DNA of 64,000 bases from Microcoleus sp. bin38.metabat.b11b12b14.051 (GCF_013299165.1 NZ_JAAFKD010000011.1:141593-205592); one strand, 5' to 3'; numbered from the stretch's first letter, positions 1 through 9,215 are shown. Numbers and translations: made by a program. Notes: a model not told the origin generated them from the sequence alone.

Positions 1-111
1 AATAAGAAAGATTTGTTGTTACCGCAGAGGCCGCAGAGAACGCAGAGAAGGAGAGGTTTAATATCAATCTATCCGCGTTTATCTGCGTTCATCTGCGGTT
101 GCAAACTCTTA
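1..111. repeat. Dispersed CGCAGA/GATGAACGC-type repeat
   Basis: The left edge holds repeats of CGCAGAG and the family ATCTGCGTTCATCTGCGG, just downstream of the phosphoglucomutase stop codon. The same repeat type recurs at 24033-24110, 25074-25150, 59250-59280 and 61485-61525, always between genes. No gene is visible here. Confidence 0.6.
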
Positions 112-1536
112 TCAACTCTGCGCCCAAGCTTTCGCCCAGTTTAAGTTTTGCATTACTTCTTTCAATGTGGCTGCTTCGGAATATAGCCGCAATACTGGTT
201 CGGTTCCGCTAAACCGAATTAACAGCCAGCTTCCGTGAGCTAGGCGGAATTTGTATCCGTCTACTTTGTTGCAATCTACTACTGCTTTGCCGGCGATTTC
301 TGTTAATGGTTGGTTTTGCAGTAGCGACAGCAAACGCGCTCTTTCTTCCATGTTTGCTAGGTGCAAGTCGATTCTGTCGTAGGCTGAGGTAAAGTTTGTT
401 TCTTTTTGCAGTCGGCTGTAAATTTCGCTTAAGTCTTCGCCGGATTTGACGACTGCTTCTAATAAGTACAGGGCTGACAGTAATGCGTCTCTTTCGGGAA
501 TGTGGGTACCGTAGCCGATTCCTCCTGATTCTTCGCCTCCGACTAGGACTTGGGTGGTTAACATTCGATCGGCTATATACTTGTAACCGATCGGTGTTTC
601 AAACAATGGTAAGCCGTAAAGTTCGGCTATTTTGGGCATGATGTCGGAACCGCTGACGGTTTTGATGACTTCTCCGGTTAACCCGCGCCGTTTTGCTAAG
701 TGTTCGATTAATATGGGAACTAGGATTTGCGAACTCAGGAAGTTGCCGCTTGAGTCAACGGCTGCTATGCGATCGCTATCTCCGTCAAATACAAATCCGA
801 TCGACAAACCGGATGCTTTTCGCTGGTGAGTCCGCATCACGCGGAATAACTGCGACAGGTAGCGCGGCAAGGGTTCGGGCGCACCGCCGCCAAACAGCGG
901 ATCGCGATCGCTGTTGACTTCTTGGACTGTTTCTTCTAAGATTTGTGCTAGTCCGCCCGCTGCTGCACCGTGCATTACATCTACAAATACTGTAATTTTG
1001 CCGGATGCGATCGCCTCTTTTATCGCTTCAATATCTACCATTCCCCGCAAGGTTTTGCAGTAAGCCGGCCAAGGATTGAAATTCTCCAATTTGCCGGGAG
1101 TTGCTGCAAGTTCCGCTGGATTTTCGAGTTTTGCTTCTATCTGTTGCGTAACTTCTGGCGAAACTGAACCTCCAAATCCGCCCTTGACTTTTAATCCTAA
1201 ATATGCGCCTGGATTGTGGCTGGCTGTCAGGACGATCGCACCTAAAGCATTTAATTGTTTGGCAGCTAAACTAAAGGCGGGAGTTGGGGCGTAGGATTCG
1301 CTCAGCAGCACGTCAAATCCGGCGTTTTGGACGGCAACAGCCGCTGTTTTGGCAAAATCTTCAGCCAGAAATCGGCGGTCGTAGCCGACAATTACAGTGC
1401 CGCTGCTGGCATGATTGCCGCCGGTTTGTGCGAGAACTTGTGCTGCTAGGGGAGCTACTAATGCTACGCGATCGAAGGTAAAATCGTCAGCAATGATGCC
1501 GCGCCAGCCATCGGTTCCGAATTTAATAGGATTCAT
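112..1536 (-). CDS. Phosphoglucomutase/phosphomannomutase family protein
   Basis: Cytoplasmic alpha-D-phosphohexomutase that interconverts hexose 1- and 6-phosphates through a phosphoserine, feeding glycogen, nucleotide-sugar and envelope synthesis. At 474 aa it has the usual family length. The catalytic loop TASHNP lies at residues 104-109 (Ser106 is the expected phosphoserine). The metal loop DGDSD is at 251-255, a sugar-binding GGEESGG motif lies near 335, and the C-terminal phosphate-binding motif FSGTEP lies near 443. It starts at ATG with the expected KFGTDGWRG N-terminus. Glucose versus mannose specificity, or a phosphoglucosamine role, cannot be settled from sequence alone. It stands alone on the minus strand, with an STRR upstream. 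Confidence 0.93.
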   Translation of the reverse strand: MNPIKFGTDGWRGIIADDFTFDRVALVAPLAAQVLAQTGGNHASSGTVIVGYDRRFLAEDFAKTAAVAVQNAGFDVLLSESYAPTPAFSLAAKQLNALGAIVLTASHNPGAYLGLKVKGGFGGSVSPEVTQQIEAKLENPAELAATPGKLENFNPWPAYCKTLRGMVDIEAIKEAIASGKITVFVDVMHGAAAGGLAQILEETVQEVNSDRDPLFGGGAPEPLPRYLSQLFRVMRTHQRKASGLSIGFVFDGDSDRIAAVDSSGNFLSSQILVPILIEHLAKRRGLTGEVIKTVSGSDIMPKIAELYGLPLFETPIGYKYIADRMLTTQVLVGGEESGGIGYGTHIPERDALLSALYLLEAVVKSGEDLSEIYSRLQKETNFTSAYDRIDLHLANMEERARLLSLLQNQPLTEIAGKAVVDCNKVDGYKFRLAHGSWLLIRFSGTEPVLRLYSEAATLKEVMQNLNWAKAWAQS

Positions 1537-1600
1537 TTTTTAGTCACAAGCCATAGGTCACTCGTCTATTTTATGAGCTTCAGCAGTCGATCGTCAGTCG

Positions 1601-1638
1601 ATTTTGGATTTTAGATTTTAGATTTTAGATTTTAGATT
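1601..1638. repeat. Heptanucleotide STRR (ATTTTAG)n
   Basis: About five tandem copies of the heptamer ATTTTAG, upstream of the phosphomutase gene. The same heptamer recurs after ilvC (40336-40370) and, in reverse complement, before ilvC (39153-39190). This is the short-tandem-repeat type known from filamentous cyanobacteria. Confidence 0.85.
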
Positions 1639-1804
1639 GAAGAATTTTAGATTTACTTGCGGCGCAGTGAATCTGGGAGTTTGAACAAGAGGGTGCACCC
1701 TTACTTTTCACGGCATCTCTGAAAGGTAGAGTAGGAGGTCATTCTAGGCAAAAGGGGTGGATGGTGATCTAATGTCGTGAAAATCAAGTAAAGGCAGGCA
1801 AAAA

Positions 1805-2785
1805 ATGTTGAACTGGTGGGAGAAAAATTTGGCAAGTTGTGAATTAGGAGATGAGAGATTAAACAATAGAGCCTATTGCATAGGCAAAGCCTTGACTTAA
1901 GGCTTTGGGAAAGCATTGTCAGAAATATTTACTCATTGCAAACGAGTTGAAAAGAGCTTATGAGTTTTTGCCAATAGCAAAACAGAATTTGACAAAGTAA
2001 TTAAACCTCACTGTCAAATGACCTGTGAAGCTGTGGAAGAACAAGAAGTTGTATTATCCGTAGGAGATACTACCTTTCTCTTCTTATGGCAGCATTCAAG
2101 CCAAACGGGAAGGATATGGACCCACAGGCAACGGCGGGAATGGATTAATTTTACATAGTGACGAGAGCGCTCGCCCCCGAACAAGGACAAGTAATGGGAT
2201 TGCTATGGCAAAAGCTCTGGAATCGAGAGCACAAAGAAAAGCCACCGCAGCATGAAACCGCAGCCGCCAAAAAACAACGACAGGGAATGGCGCGAAAAGC
2301 TGCTCGTCAACGCCCATTTGAAGAAAAAGAGTCTTATCGATGGGTAGAAGCAATGACCGAAGTCGAGCATGAAGTCAGTAACAGCACGCTCCTTAATTCA
2401 TGTTTTTGACCGATTCGGAGATATTACTGAAGTGTTCGACTCTTCACGTCAACTCAAACATACAGGAGTATTAGTACGTGCAGCTCATGATCGTAGTCTA
2501 GACCAGAATAGCGAACGTCTGTGGAAAAAGTTGGAATCGCAACCAATCAGATTTGAGCAGGAAATCAAAGTACCAGAAACTGGTAAACGTCAGGGAAGGA
2601 TAGCTTCATTGGCAGTGCGCTTCTGTCAAGTTCAACTACGAGTTCCCTATCGCTTTGAGAATCGTGATTCATTACAAGTTTATGCTGTTTATGCAACTGA
2701 AAGTGATTGCCCAGAAGGCGAAACAGCTTGAGAATGGATGCTTCTAACTACTGAAGTTGTAGAAGATATAGAAACTGCCATTAAC
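1805..2785 (+). pseudogene. IS4/Tn5-like transposase relic
   Basis: Reading across frames reconstructs a transposase. The N-terminus (MLNWWEKNLASCELGDERL, then an in-frame stop) matches the Tn5-type DNA-binding domain. A core with VLSVGDTTFL follows, then LLWQKLWNR and EKESYRW, a DRFGDITEVF stretch, and a final EWMLLTTE segment. At least one in-frame stop and several frameshifts break it. It also ends before the C-terminal region that would carry the catalytic glutamate, so it is truncated as well as shifted. No clear terminal inverted repeats were found. It is a dead element on the plus strand, adjacent to an oppositely oriented second IS relic. Confidence 0.8.
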
Positions 2786-2949
2786 CCACATTCCGCACTT
2801 CAAATTGAAATACGATAAAATACAATCCCCAAAAAGCCAAAAATCACGATAATTAAGAAAAAATACTTGACCCCATCTGCTGAAAGAAGAGAAATAATCA
2901 AATCTTAAATCTTTGACTCATAAAATAGTTTATGTAAAGCACTAAAAAA

Positions 2950-4686
2950 TTGAGGAATAATTAATTCCCCTGATGATGATAATTTTGGGTTAGAGGATGT
3001 TTGGTTGTTACGGTTAAGAAAGTAGATAATATTTTTGACAAGATGACGGCAAATTATTCAAAATAAAATGGCGTTCATCTGTTAAATTAACAATTTGATT
3101 TACCCCATTTAAAGTCAAAATATGAATTCCTTGAAAACCTTGAAATATCCATCTTAACGTGGGCAGCTCTGTTGATTTTCCTAGTTGATTTTTGATGCCA
3201 GTTTTAGCTGCTTTTAATTGATTTCTAAGTTGCCGTTGACCGAGACTATAAACCAACAAGGACAGAGACATTAAACATAACATGGTCTCAACTCTTTTTG
3301 GGGTTTATACAAAAAAACTATCCGCGAAAAACAAGGGAGCTTTCAGAAATCGAAATCCTCTCTCGCTCTTACTGTTGATTTTTCTAATTGCTCAGAATTT
3401 CTGATGGTTCTAACTTCTCATCATCAACTAGGTTGGTGGCTAAAATAAATCTTCCTGCTGATTTTATGAGGATTTCTATCTCTGAATCTTTTTGGTGAAT
3501 CACTCCTTCTATTTGACAAATAGTCTGACTATCTTTTGATTGGTTTCCAGAACTTACCTGAATTTCTTTGATTTCAAATAGCTTCAGATTTTTGTTGATA
3601 CTTTTTAGTTGATCTTGAGCTGACTCGGCACTATTAAATTTTTATTTTCTTAATTCCTTGAGCATTTTTTCAGCTCGCTCCTTAGCCTTTTCTATCTTTT
3701 TTTCGAGTTGCCTTAAATCACTTTCTTTTCTTTCTCGGCTTTCTACTATTAGCCAAGTTTGTTTGATTCCCGCATAATTTACTATTTCCTCTTTCCATTT
3801 ATATCCGTCTAATTTGAGGGCTTTTGTTCTGGCTCTTTCTAATGTGTCTATCTCTGGCATCTCTGATGACTGTACTAATTATTGGGCTTTTTTTATGGTC
3901 TTGGGTACTCTACTTATCCATTTCGTATCTTTGATTAACTGGATATTTTATTGACTATATAATGCACTGTCACAGACCATGATACTGTCAATATTTATCT
4001 GATTTTTGAACTCTACTAATATTTTTCCGAATACGGCTTTGTCCGCTTCATTTCCATCTCCAGCTCTTGTAAATAATGGCAAGCCTTCACTATTTACAAT
4101 TAAATCACATAGAACTTGTTTCAAGTCAGGTCTATGATCGCGAGAATATCATGAAGGTTATATTTATGGGGATTGACTTGATTATTTCTGTTTCTTTATT
4201 TGGATTTTGGGGCTTTTTGTATTCCCCATGTAGATGGAATGATGTAGCATCTAAGTGAGCATACTTTAGATTTATTTGAAACTTCTTAATCACAGATCAT
4301 ACAATTTCCATAAATATCTTGTTCAATCCATGTTTATATAATTTATCCATGACTCTGCCAATTTTATCGTCATTTATATAATCCGCTTTTATGCCCGCAC
4401 CTAACAAGGTTTCGATTCCTTTGTCTTCAAAAAACTGGCTAAATAAATATAAAGGTCTTGATACAAATCCTAATCCATTGATTAAAATAGCTTTCACTAA
4501 TGTTCCAGATGAGATTCTTTCCCGAACATCTATTCCTAAGTTAGAGTTGATTATTTCAACTATTCCTATCTCGTCAATTAGTCCAGCTACTATTCCTAAG
4601 TGATCGATATTTTTGATTTCTATTTCTGAAGTTAGAGACATTTTTTGACCTATATAAGATTTTTGAGGTTTTGTTGATGATCTCAC
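2950..4686 (-). pseudogene. IS1634-like transposase relic
   Basis: The first 129 codons (4297-4686) are intact and resemble the N-terminal DUF4277-type domain of IS1634-family transposases. Downstream, broken by several in-frame stops, come recognisable pieces: a VCDSALYS-type core near 3950-4000, a Lys/Glu-rich middle segment (3642-3860), and C-terminal remnants to about 3014. The total of about 1.7 kb fits a nearly full-length element of this family. Many internal stops make it non-functional. Exact ends and inverted repeats were not resolved. Confidence 0.75.
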
Positions 4687-4779
4687 TTTTTCGGCTTTAA
4701 ATATCTAAGTATTTTTACTCACTCATGCCAGGAGGCTATACAATACATTATGTAGTATTTTTGAAATGCGAAATGTGGG

Positions 4780-4855
4780 ATCGAAGAAACCGGGTTTCTG
4801 GGATAATTCCCGCATCCCCACCCAGATTTAGGAAGAAACCCGGTTTCTGAACCCC
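4780..4855. repeat. Paired AGAAACCGGGTTTCT palindromic repeats
   Basis: AGAAACCGGGTTTCT and its reverse-complement form AGAAACCCGGTTTCT lie about 45 bp apart and can pair as arms of a hairpin. The same motif pair is the core of the 145-bp tandem array at 41136-41527. Confidence 0.7.
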
Positions 4856-4889
4856 GCGCGGTAGTTTAGAGAAGAAGTAGAGAAAATTT

Positions 4890-5024
4890 TGGATCGAAGA
4901 AGACTGGACAGAATATGGGATTGCAACGGATTTAGTAGAAGCAGGAGTTCCCAAGGAAGATATCGTGTTGGCATTTCACGAGCCGTCCATGCGGCAATAC
5001 ACAGATTTTGCAGTCGCTTCGTAG
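4890..5024 (+). pseudogene. XisI C-terminal fragment
   Basis: An open frame of 44 codons ending at TAG reads [16 protein letters not shown]... then [13 protein letters not shown] and [10 protein letters not shown]. This is the conserved C-terminus of XisI, the fdxN-element excision controlling factor family of cyanobacteria. The upstream part is missing: the frame shifts at the run of T just before 4890, and the sequence further upstream is a palindromic repeat. No xisH partner is visible. It is a relic left at the right edge of the IS graveyard. Confidence 0.75.
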
Positions 5025-5142
5025 CACATTTATGGTACAATTAATAGAAGATACTATGAACTATAAACTTAATTCAAATGTTTTCTCGATGGCGATGCAC
5101 ACCGAAACTTACTGATTGTCAACTATTAACTATAAATTACCC

Positions 5143-5367
5143 ATGTCACAATTACTTGAACGAATCACATTAAATCCCAAACAGTGTGGTGGCCGCCCAT
5201 GTATTCGCGGCATGAGAATTCGAGTTTCTGATGTCTTGGATCTATTTGCAGCAGGGCTGAGTGCTGAACAAATTGTCGAAGAACTACCAGACTTAGAAAT
5301 GGACGATTTGAGGGCTGCACTTGTATATGCTGCACGTAAACTGAATCATCCTGTGTTGGTTACATGA
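5143..5367 (+). CDS. DUF433 family antitoxin
   Basis: A 74-aa small protein with the DUF433 signature: LERITLNP followed by CGGRPCIRGMRIRV and an LPDLEMDDLRAAL helix. DUF433 proteins are the predicted DNA-binding antitoxin partners of DUF5615 PIN-like toxins. The ATG at 5143 gives the canonical N-terminus; an upstream TTG at 5116 would add nine residues of no family character. Its end overlaps the next gene by 4 nt (ATGA), so the two are translationally coupled. Self-repression of the operon is expected from the family but was not shown. Confidence 0.85.
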   Translation: MSQLLERITLNPKQCGGRPCIRGMRIRVSDVLDLFAAGLSAEQIVEELPDLEMDDLRAALVYAARKLNHPVLVT

Positions 5368-5705
5368 CTACTATCTGGATTGATGCACACTTATCGCCTG
5401 CGATCGCAACTTGGATTACCAGCACATTTGGAATTACAGCAATAGCTTTACGCGATCTGAATTTAAGAGATGCTGAAGACTCCGAAATCTTTGAGGCTGC
5501 CAAATCTCAAGCAGTAATATTTATGACTAAGGACAGCGATTTTGTGGATTTAGTCGATCGTCTCGAAGCACCACCACAGATTATTTGGTTAACGTGCGGA
5601 AATACGTCAAATGTTCGGCTACGTGAAATCTTGATTTCGACTTTGCCAAACGCACTGGAACTCCTACGGACAGGAGAGAAATTGGTAGAGATTAGCGGAG
5701 ACTAG
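5364..5705 (+). CDS. DUF5615 PIN-like toxin
   Basis: A 113-aa protein with the DUF5615 Mut7-C/PIN-like fold: IWIDAHLSP at the N-terminus, acidic residues in LRDLNLRDAEDSEIF, and the FMTKDSDF motif near residue 55. The conserved Asp residues are those expected to bind metal in a PIN-type ribonuclease. It overlaps the DUF433 gene by 4 nt in the usual antitoxin-toxin order. The toxin role is inferred from family and context. Confidence 0.85.
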   Translation: MTTIWIDAHLSPAIATWITSTFGITAIALRDLNLRDAEDSEIFEAAKSQAVIFMTKDSDFVDLVDRLEAPPQIIWLTCGNTSNVRLREILISTLPNALELLRTGEKLVEISGD

Positions 5706-5750
5706 GGCGACAACATAATAACAGGCTGTTTCCGGGCGATCTAACAAGGG

Positions 5751-5813
5751 GTTTACATTTTAACTCACGCCGAGTATGACAAGGAGACCTGGAAAAATGA
5801 CTGTTACTTTTGA
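5751..5813 (+). pseudogene. HigB toxin C-terminal stub
   Basis: Twenty codons ending at TGA (5811-5813) encode VYILTHAEYDKETWKN plus a short tail. This resembles the C-terminus of HigB-family RelE-like toxins (THxEYDK). The frame is closed upstream by TAA at 5742-5744, and no toxin body precedes it. The stub overlaps the start of the HigA gene just as an intact higB-higA operon would. Confidence 0.65.
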
Positions 5814-6201
5814 CACAGATACTTACAGCAACTTGCTCTCCAAATATCAGCCTCGAATTATCAAAACAGAAGAGGAAAACGAGATATTTTTGGAGATTGT
5901 TGAAGAGTTAATTTCTCGTACAAATCTGAATCCAGAAGAAGATGTGTTGCTAGAACTGCTGGTAAAACTGATTGAGGATTTTGAATATAAGCACTATCAA
6001 ATTAATAGCTCAACACCACAGTCAAGGCTGCTGCATTTGATGGATGCTCGGAGTCTGGAAGCAGCGGATTTAGTCGAAATTCTGGGGTCGAGTGAGGCTG
6101 TAGTTGACGTAATTTGCGATCGGCTAGAAATCACTAAACAACAAGCTGAGGCTTTGGGAAAACTTTTTCATGTCGATCCGGGGTTGTTTCTGTTTAATTA
6201 G
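5797..6201 (+). CDS. HigA-type antitoxin / HTH regulator, orphan
   Basis: A 134-aa protein whose C-terminal half (about residues 65-134, from SRLLHLMDARSLEAADLVEIL to LGKLFHVDPGLF) is a lambda-repressor-like HTH as in HigA antitoxins; the N-terminal half is an acidic helical region. ATG 5797 is preferred because AAGGAG lies 12 nt upstream; ATG 5776 is the alternative. The normally adjacent HigB toxin survives only as a 20-codon stub overlapping the start, so this antitoxin appears orphaned. It may still act as a DNA-binding repressor. Confidence 0.75.
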   Translation: MTVTFDTDTYSNLLSKYQPRIIKTEEENEIFLEIVEELISRTNLNPEEDVLLELLVKLIEDFEYKHYQINSSTPQSRLLHLMDARSLEAADLVEILGSSEAVVDVICDRLEITKQQAEALGKLFHVDPGLFLFN

Positions 6202-6250
6202 GCGATCGCGAATTTATGAGTTTATTACCAGCAGAAGTTCCCAAACCAAA

Positions 6251-7108
6251 ATGATTCAATCCATACCGAAAATATCCATCAAACCAGGATACCGCGCCCA
6301 GTCAGATGATAAAACTCCTGAAGCCGATGCAATTGACTTCTACCGACTGCGGCAACTCACCAATTCCCAACGGTGGCAAACGGCGGCAAAATTAAATCGT
6401 TGGGCAAAAACTGTTAGCTTGCGCGGGATGAAAAAAGCTTGCCCCTCAACCTACCAAGAGCGATTTTCCCGATCGATCTTACGTAGCAAATGGCTACCAA
6501 TTTTAACCCCCACCAGTGACTCATCTATGTGGACGCAAGACCCCAGCGAAGTTGCCAGACTGTTGCACCCAATTTTTGAAACATTATCTATCCCTTACTA
6601 TATTACAGGAGGAGTTGCCGCTTCCATCTATGGCGACCCCAGAACAACACGCGATTTAGATTTGGTAATTGAATTAATCCGGGATAATATTGAGCAATTA
6701 GTTGCAGCACTAGAAACCGCTGGTTTTTACTGCCCTCCGGGTTCGGTAGAAGATATTCAACAGGGCAGAGGAATGGTGTTGAGCGTCACTCACATGACCT
6801 CAGTATTGAACGCCGATATTGTGCTGAATTCTCAGACTGAATTCGATCGCTCAAAAATGGCAAGGCGACGATTAGAAGCCCTAGACGAAGCTGGTGTAGA
6901 ACAGTTTTGGATAGCTTCTCCTGAAGATATTGTGTTAGCAAAACTGCTCTGGCGGCAACAGTCTCAGTCTCAAAAACAATGGAATGATGTTTTGGGAATT
7001 CTGAAAGTCCAAGCTGAGCATTTGGATTGGGGTTACTTAACAGAGTGGGCTGAAAAATTGGGGTTAGTTGATGATTTGAATCGAGCTTTTACTGAAGCAG
7101 GGATTTGA
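6251..7108 (+). CDS. Two-module nucleotidyltransferase-like protein
   Basis: A 285-aa protein. Residues 1-92 form a small basic module (DAIDFYRLRQL, AKLNRWAKTVSLRGMKKA). From residue 93 (MWTQDPSEVARLLHP) a nucleotidyltransferase-fold domain follows, with YYITGGVAASIYGDPRTTRD and DLDLV: a GG...DxD metal site as in the AbiEii/DUF6036-like superfamily. ATG 6251 is chosen because upstream codons overlap the HigA gene; an internal ATG at 6527 would yield the transferase module alone. From memory, such modules often occur as two adjacent genes in cyanobacteria, so this looks like an in-frame fusion. The substrate is unknown; toxin, tRNA-modifying or resistance roles are possible. Confidence 0.75.
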   Translation: MIQSIPKISIKPGYRAQSDDKTPEADAIDFYRLRQLTNSQRWQTAAKLNRWAKTVSLRGMKKACPSTYQERFSRSILRSKWLPILTPTSDSSMWTQDPSEVARLLHPIFETLSIPYYITGGVAASIYGDPRTTRDLDLVIELIRDNIEQLVAALETAGFYCPPGSVEDIQQGRGMVLSVTHMTSVLNADIVLNSQTEFDRSKMARRRLEALDEAGVEQFWIASPEDIVLAKLLWRQQSQSQKQWNDVLGILKVQAEHLDWGYLTEWAEKLGLVDDLNRAFTEAGI

Positions 7109-7120
7109 TGCGATTCCAAA

Positions 7121-7408
7121 TTATTTTGACTGATTTAACTGGCTTGGCTTCATGCTTAACCAGATTTGTTGTCCCGCTTCCTTAAATGCCAGCACTACTA
7201 CATTAACTGATGAACCAACTGCTGGATAATCAGATGGGGTCATATGACCTTCATCTTTGAAATCAGGGATTTGAACAATACCCGTAAACTCGATATGTGG
7301 AAGGAAAACAAATATCCCAAAAGGAAAATGCTTAGTGACGACTCCTTTCAATTTAGTTCCAACTTTTAGAGACTCTTTTATTTCGTCCCATGATTGCTCA
7401 CTTATCAT
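7121..7408 (-). CDS. S1-like RNA-binding domain protein
   Basis: A 95-aa protein made almost wholly of one S1/OB-fold domain: VGTKLKGVVTKHFPFGIFV, then FTGIVQIPDF and a closing SMKPSQ. Single S1-domain proteins of this size bind RNA or ribosomes or serve as small regulators. ATG 7408 is preferred because it starts 6 nt after the upstream stop; an earlier ATG at 7426 would overlap the preceding gene by 13 nt. It probably forms a two-gene operon with the gene ending at 7414. Confidence 0.7.
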   Translation of the reverse strand: MISEQSWDEIKESLKVGTKLKGVVTKHFPFGIFVFLPHIEFTGIVQIPDFKDEGHMTPSDYPAVGSSVNVVVLAFKEAGQQIWLSMKPSQLNQSK

Positions 7409-7413
7409 TTTAT

Positions 7414-7824
7414 TTAACCTGTACACATAAATATTAGGTGACAGTTCGTAGGTGCTAACAGAAGAGAATATCCTTCGATGTAGTCTAAGTGAAAATGATC
7501 TCCTTTTTTACTTGTTTGACTAAAGAAGTTTAGTAATGATATACCAAGATTGTTAAAAGCTAATTTAGAACCTTCAAACACTAGCTCATTATTAGCCATA
7601 AAAGTCGTGAGCAAATCTAATTCTTCTCCATTCCTACTCGGAAATAACCTCATTGAAACAGCTTCAAGATTTTCTGCATAAAATTCTGACTTTTCTTTGC
7701 TCGCGTAAAGTTTAAAATCTTTACTGATGCTTGGGAGAAGCTGCCCCATTTGAATCAAACCTTGTGATGAATCAGATATTTCTATTTCTGGTTTTTCCAA
7801 ATTACCATTAAATAAAATATACAT
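7414..7824 (-). CDS. Hypothetical protein, 136 aa
   Basis: Not recognised with confidence. It is a soluble alpha/beta protein starting MYILFNGNLEKPEIEISDSS, with no signal peptide and no membrane segment. The FHLDYIEGYSLLLAPTNCHL C-terminus is reminiscent of Imm32-like immunity proteins, but this is weak. GAGG lies 7 nt upstream of the ATG, supporting the start. It sits directly upstream of the S1-domain gene, so the two are probably co-transcribed. Confidence 0.6.
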   Translation of the reverse strand: MYILFNGNLEKPEIEISDSSQGLIQMGQLLPSISKDFKLYASKEKSEFYAENLEAVSMRLFPSRNGEELDLLTTFMANNELVFEGSKLAFNNLGISLLNFFSQTSKKGDHFHLDYIEGYSLLLAPTNCHLIFMCTG

Positions 7825-7855
7825 AAGCTACCTCATTGCAGACTGTATTGTAACT

Positions 7856-8623
7856 TCAAATAACAGGCAAACCATCCTGAAATACCAGCAATTGTCCCGG
7901 TTGAATTTGTGTCCAGACTTCGTTATCAGTCAGCGGCAAAGTAGCAATAACCGCCACGCGATCGTCCTCTTTTGTCAATTCCCGGAAATCCACAGTTACA
8001 TCTTCGTCGATCGAGTGCGCGCTGGCAAAAGGTGCTTGTCGCACAATATAATGCAGATTAGTGGAACAGTGGGCAAACAAGTGTTCTCCATCGGAAAGTA
8101 AATAGTTAAAAATTCCGTATTCTGCTAAATTTTTAGTAATTTCGTTCAGCACTTCGTAAATTTCCGTCAAATTTGGCTTATTTTGAGGGAAACTTTTTCG
8201 GAGTTGTTCTAATATCAAACAAAAGGCTTTTTCGCTGTCAGTCTTGCCGACTGGTTTGTAAACTCCGGCACTTTCCGGATTAAAGTTTTCCAGATTTCCA
8301 TTGTGAGCAAACACCCAATAGCGCCCCCAAAGTTCCCGAATAAAAGGGTGGCAGTTTTCTAGAGCAATTTCGCCTTGGGTAGCTTTGCGGATGTGAGCAA
8401 TCACGTTAGTTGAGTGAATGGGATAGCGACGCACAACTTCCGCAACGGGAGAAGCAATCGCAGGTTTAGAGTCTATAAACAGGCGGCATCCCAAACCTTC
8501 AAAAAAAGCAATTCCCCAACCGTCTTGATGAACGTCTGTTCGACCACCCCTTGCAGAAAAACCTTCAAAAGAAAAGCAAATATCTGTTGGAACATTGCAG
8601 TTCATTCCCAGTAATTGGCACAT
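7856..8623 (-). CDS. Class II glutamine amidotransferase (YafJ-like)
   Basis: A 255-aa Ntn-hydrolase with the catalytic Cys2 exposed by Met removal (MCQLLGMNCN), the GRTDVHQDGWGIAF segment, and the HIRKATQG and FAHNGNLENF motifs that bind glutamine in GATase type 2 domains. There is no synthase domain, which is the YafJ/EgtC-like stand-alone form. The acceptor and pathway are unknown; cyanobacterial relatives are usually monocistronic, as here. The length is normal and no anomaly was seen. Confidence 0.9.
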   Translation of the reverse strand: MCQLLGMNCNVPTDICFSFEGFSARGGRTDVHQDGWGIAFFEGLGCRLFIDSKPAIASPVAEVVRRYPIHSTNVIAHIRKATQGEIALENCHPFIRELWGRYWVFAHNGNLENFNPESAGVYKPVGKTDSEKAFCLILEQLRKSFPQNKPNLTEIYEVLNEITKNLAEYGIFNYLLSDGEHLFAHCSTNLHYIVRQAPFASAHSIDEDVTVDFRELTKEDDRVAVIATLPLTDNEVWTQIQPGQLLVFQDGLPVI

Positions 8624-8805
8624 AGCTTTTAAATTTTTGGAGTTTGGATGGATGCCGCAGCTATTGGCAGCTACAGATTTTTGATGATAGTATTATAGTA
8701 TGAATATATTTAACTTCGTTAAAAAACATAATTAATTTACATTGTCAACCGTAATATTACTTAAATTATAGAAAATGCGAGGCGATAAAATTCAGTCGCC
8801 TATGG

Positions 8806-9215
8806 TGGAGAACAGTCTTGATTGTTCTGTTTGTGTTGCAAACCTCTGCTGATTTAGGTGGCGGGGTATATATCCCTGGGCAATGGTAAGACAACTATCA
8901 ACAAACTGCCGATTCGGTTGCCACAAAAAGTCAGGCAGTTTGAGATTTTAAATTTATTGGAAATAACTTATTCGATCTGTTTTGATCTTGACTATAGTTA
9001 CATTCTTTTTTAAACTTGTATCAGTTATTCCATTGACAGTACCTCGATGCCTATCCCGCAACTCCCATCAAATCAATCAGATTAATGGCAATGCGATCGA
9101 ATTAGGACTGCTAAACCGCCCAAATATGACGACATGGGGCGTTATTTGTGGCAACTGTTAGCGTTTAATGTTGGCTGCATTAACTACTTTTCCGCGGTGA
9201 TTTTCAGGTGGCTCC
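8806..9215 (+). pseudogene. Relic of a dCache sensor-kinase N-terminus
   Basis: Degenerate reading gives LIVLFVLQTSADLGG, GYISLGNGKTTINKLPIRL and, further on, DDMGRYLWQLLAFNVGCINY. These align with residues about 25-125 of the histidine kinase at 12077-14290 (LIVPFVVQIFAAVGLTG, GYLSFRNGQKAVNDLADRL, LGHYFWKQMQVFNVGYIFY). Stops and frameshifts are present and the kinase half is absent. It is a decayed paralogue or partial duplication about 3 kb from the intact gene. Confidence 0.7.

Noticed and set aside
1701..1916. A 71-codon minus-strand frame at the start of the IS4-like relic
   Set aside because: It overlaps the transposase start on the other strand and shows no family resemblance.
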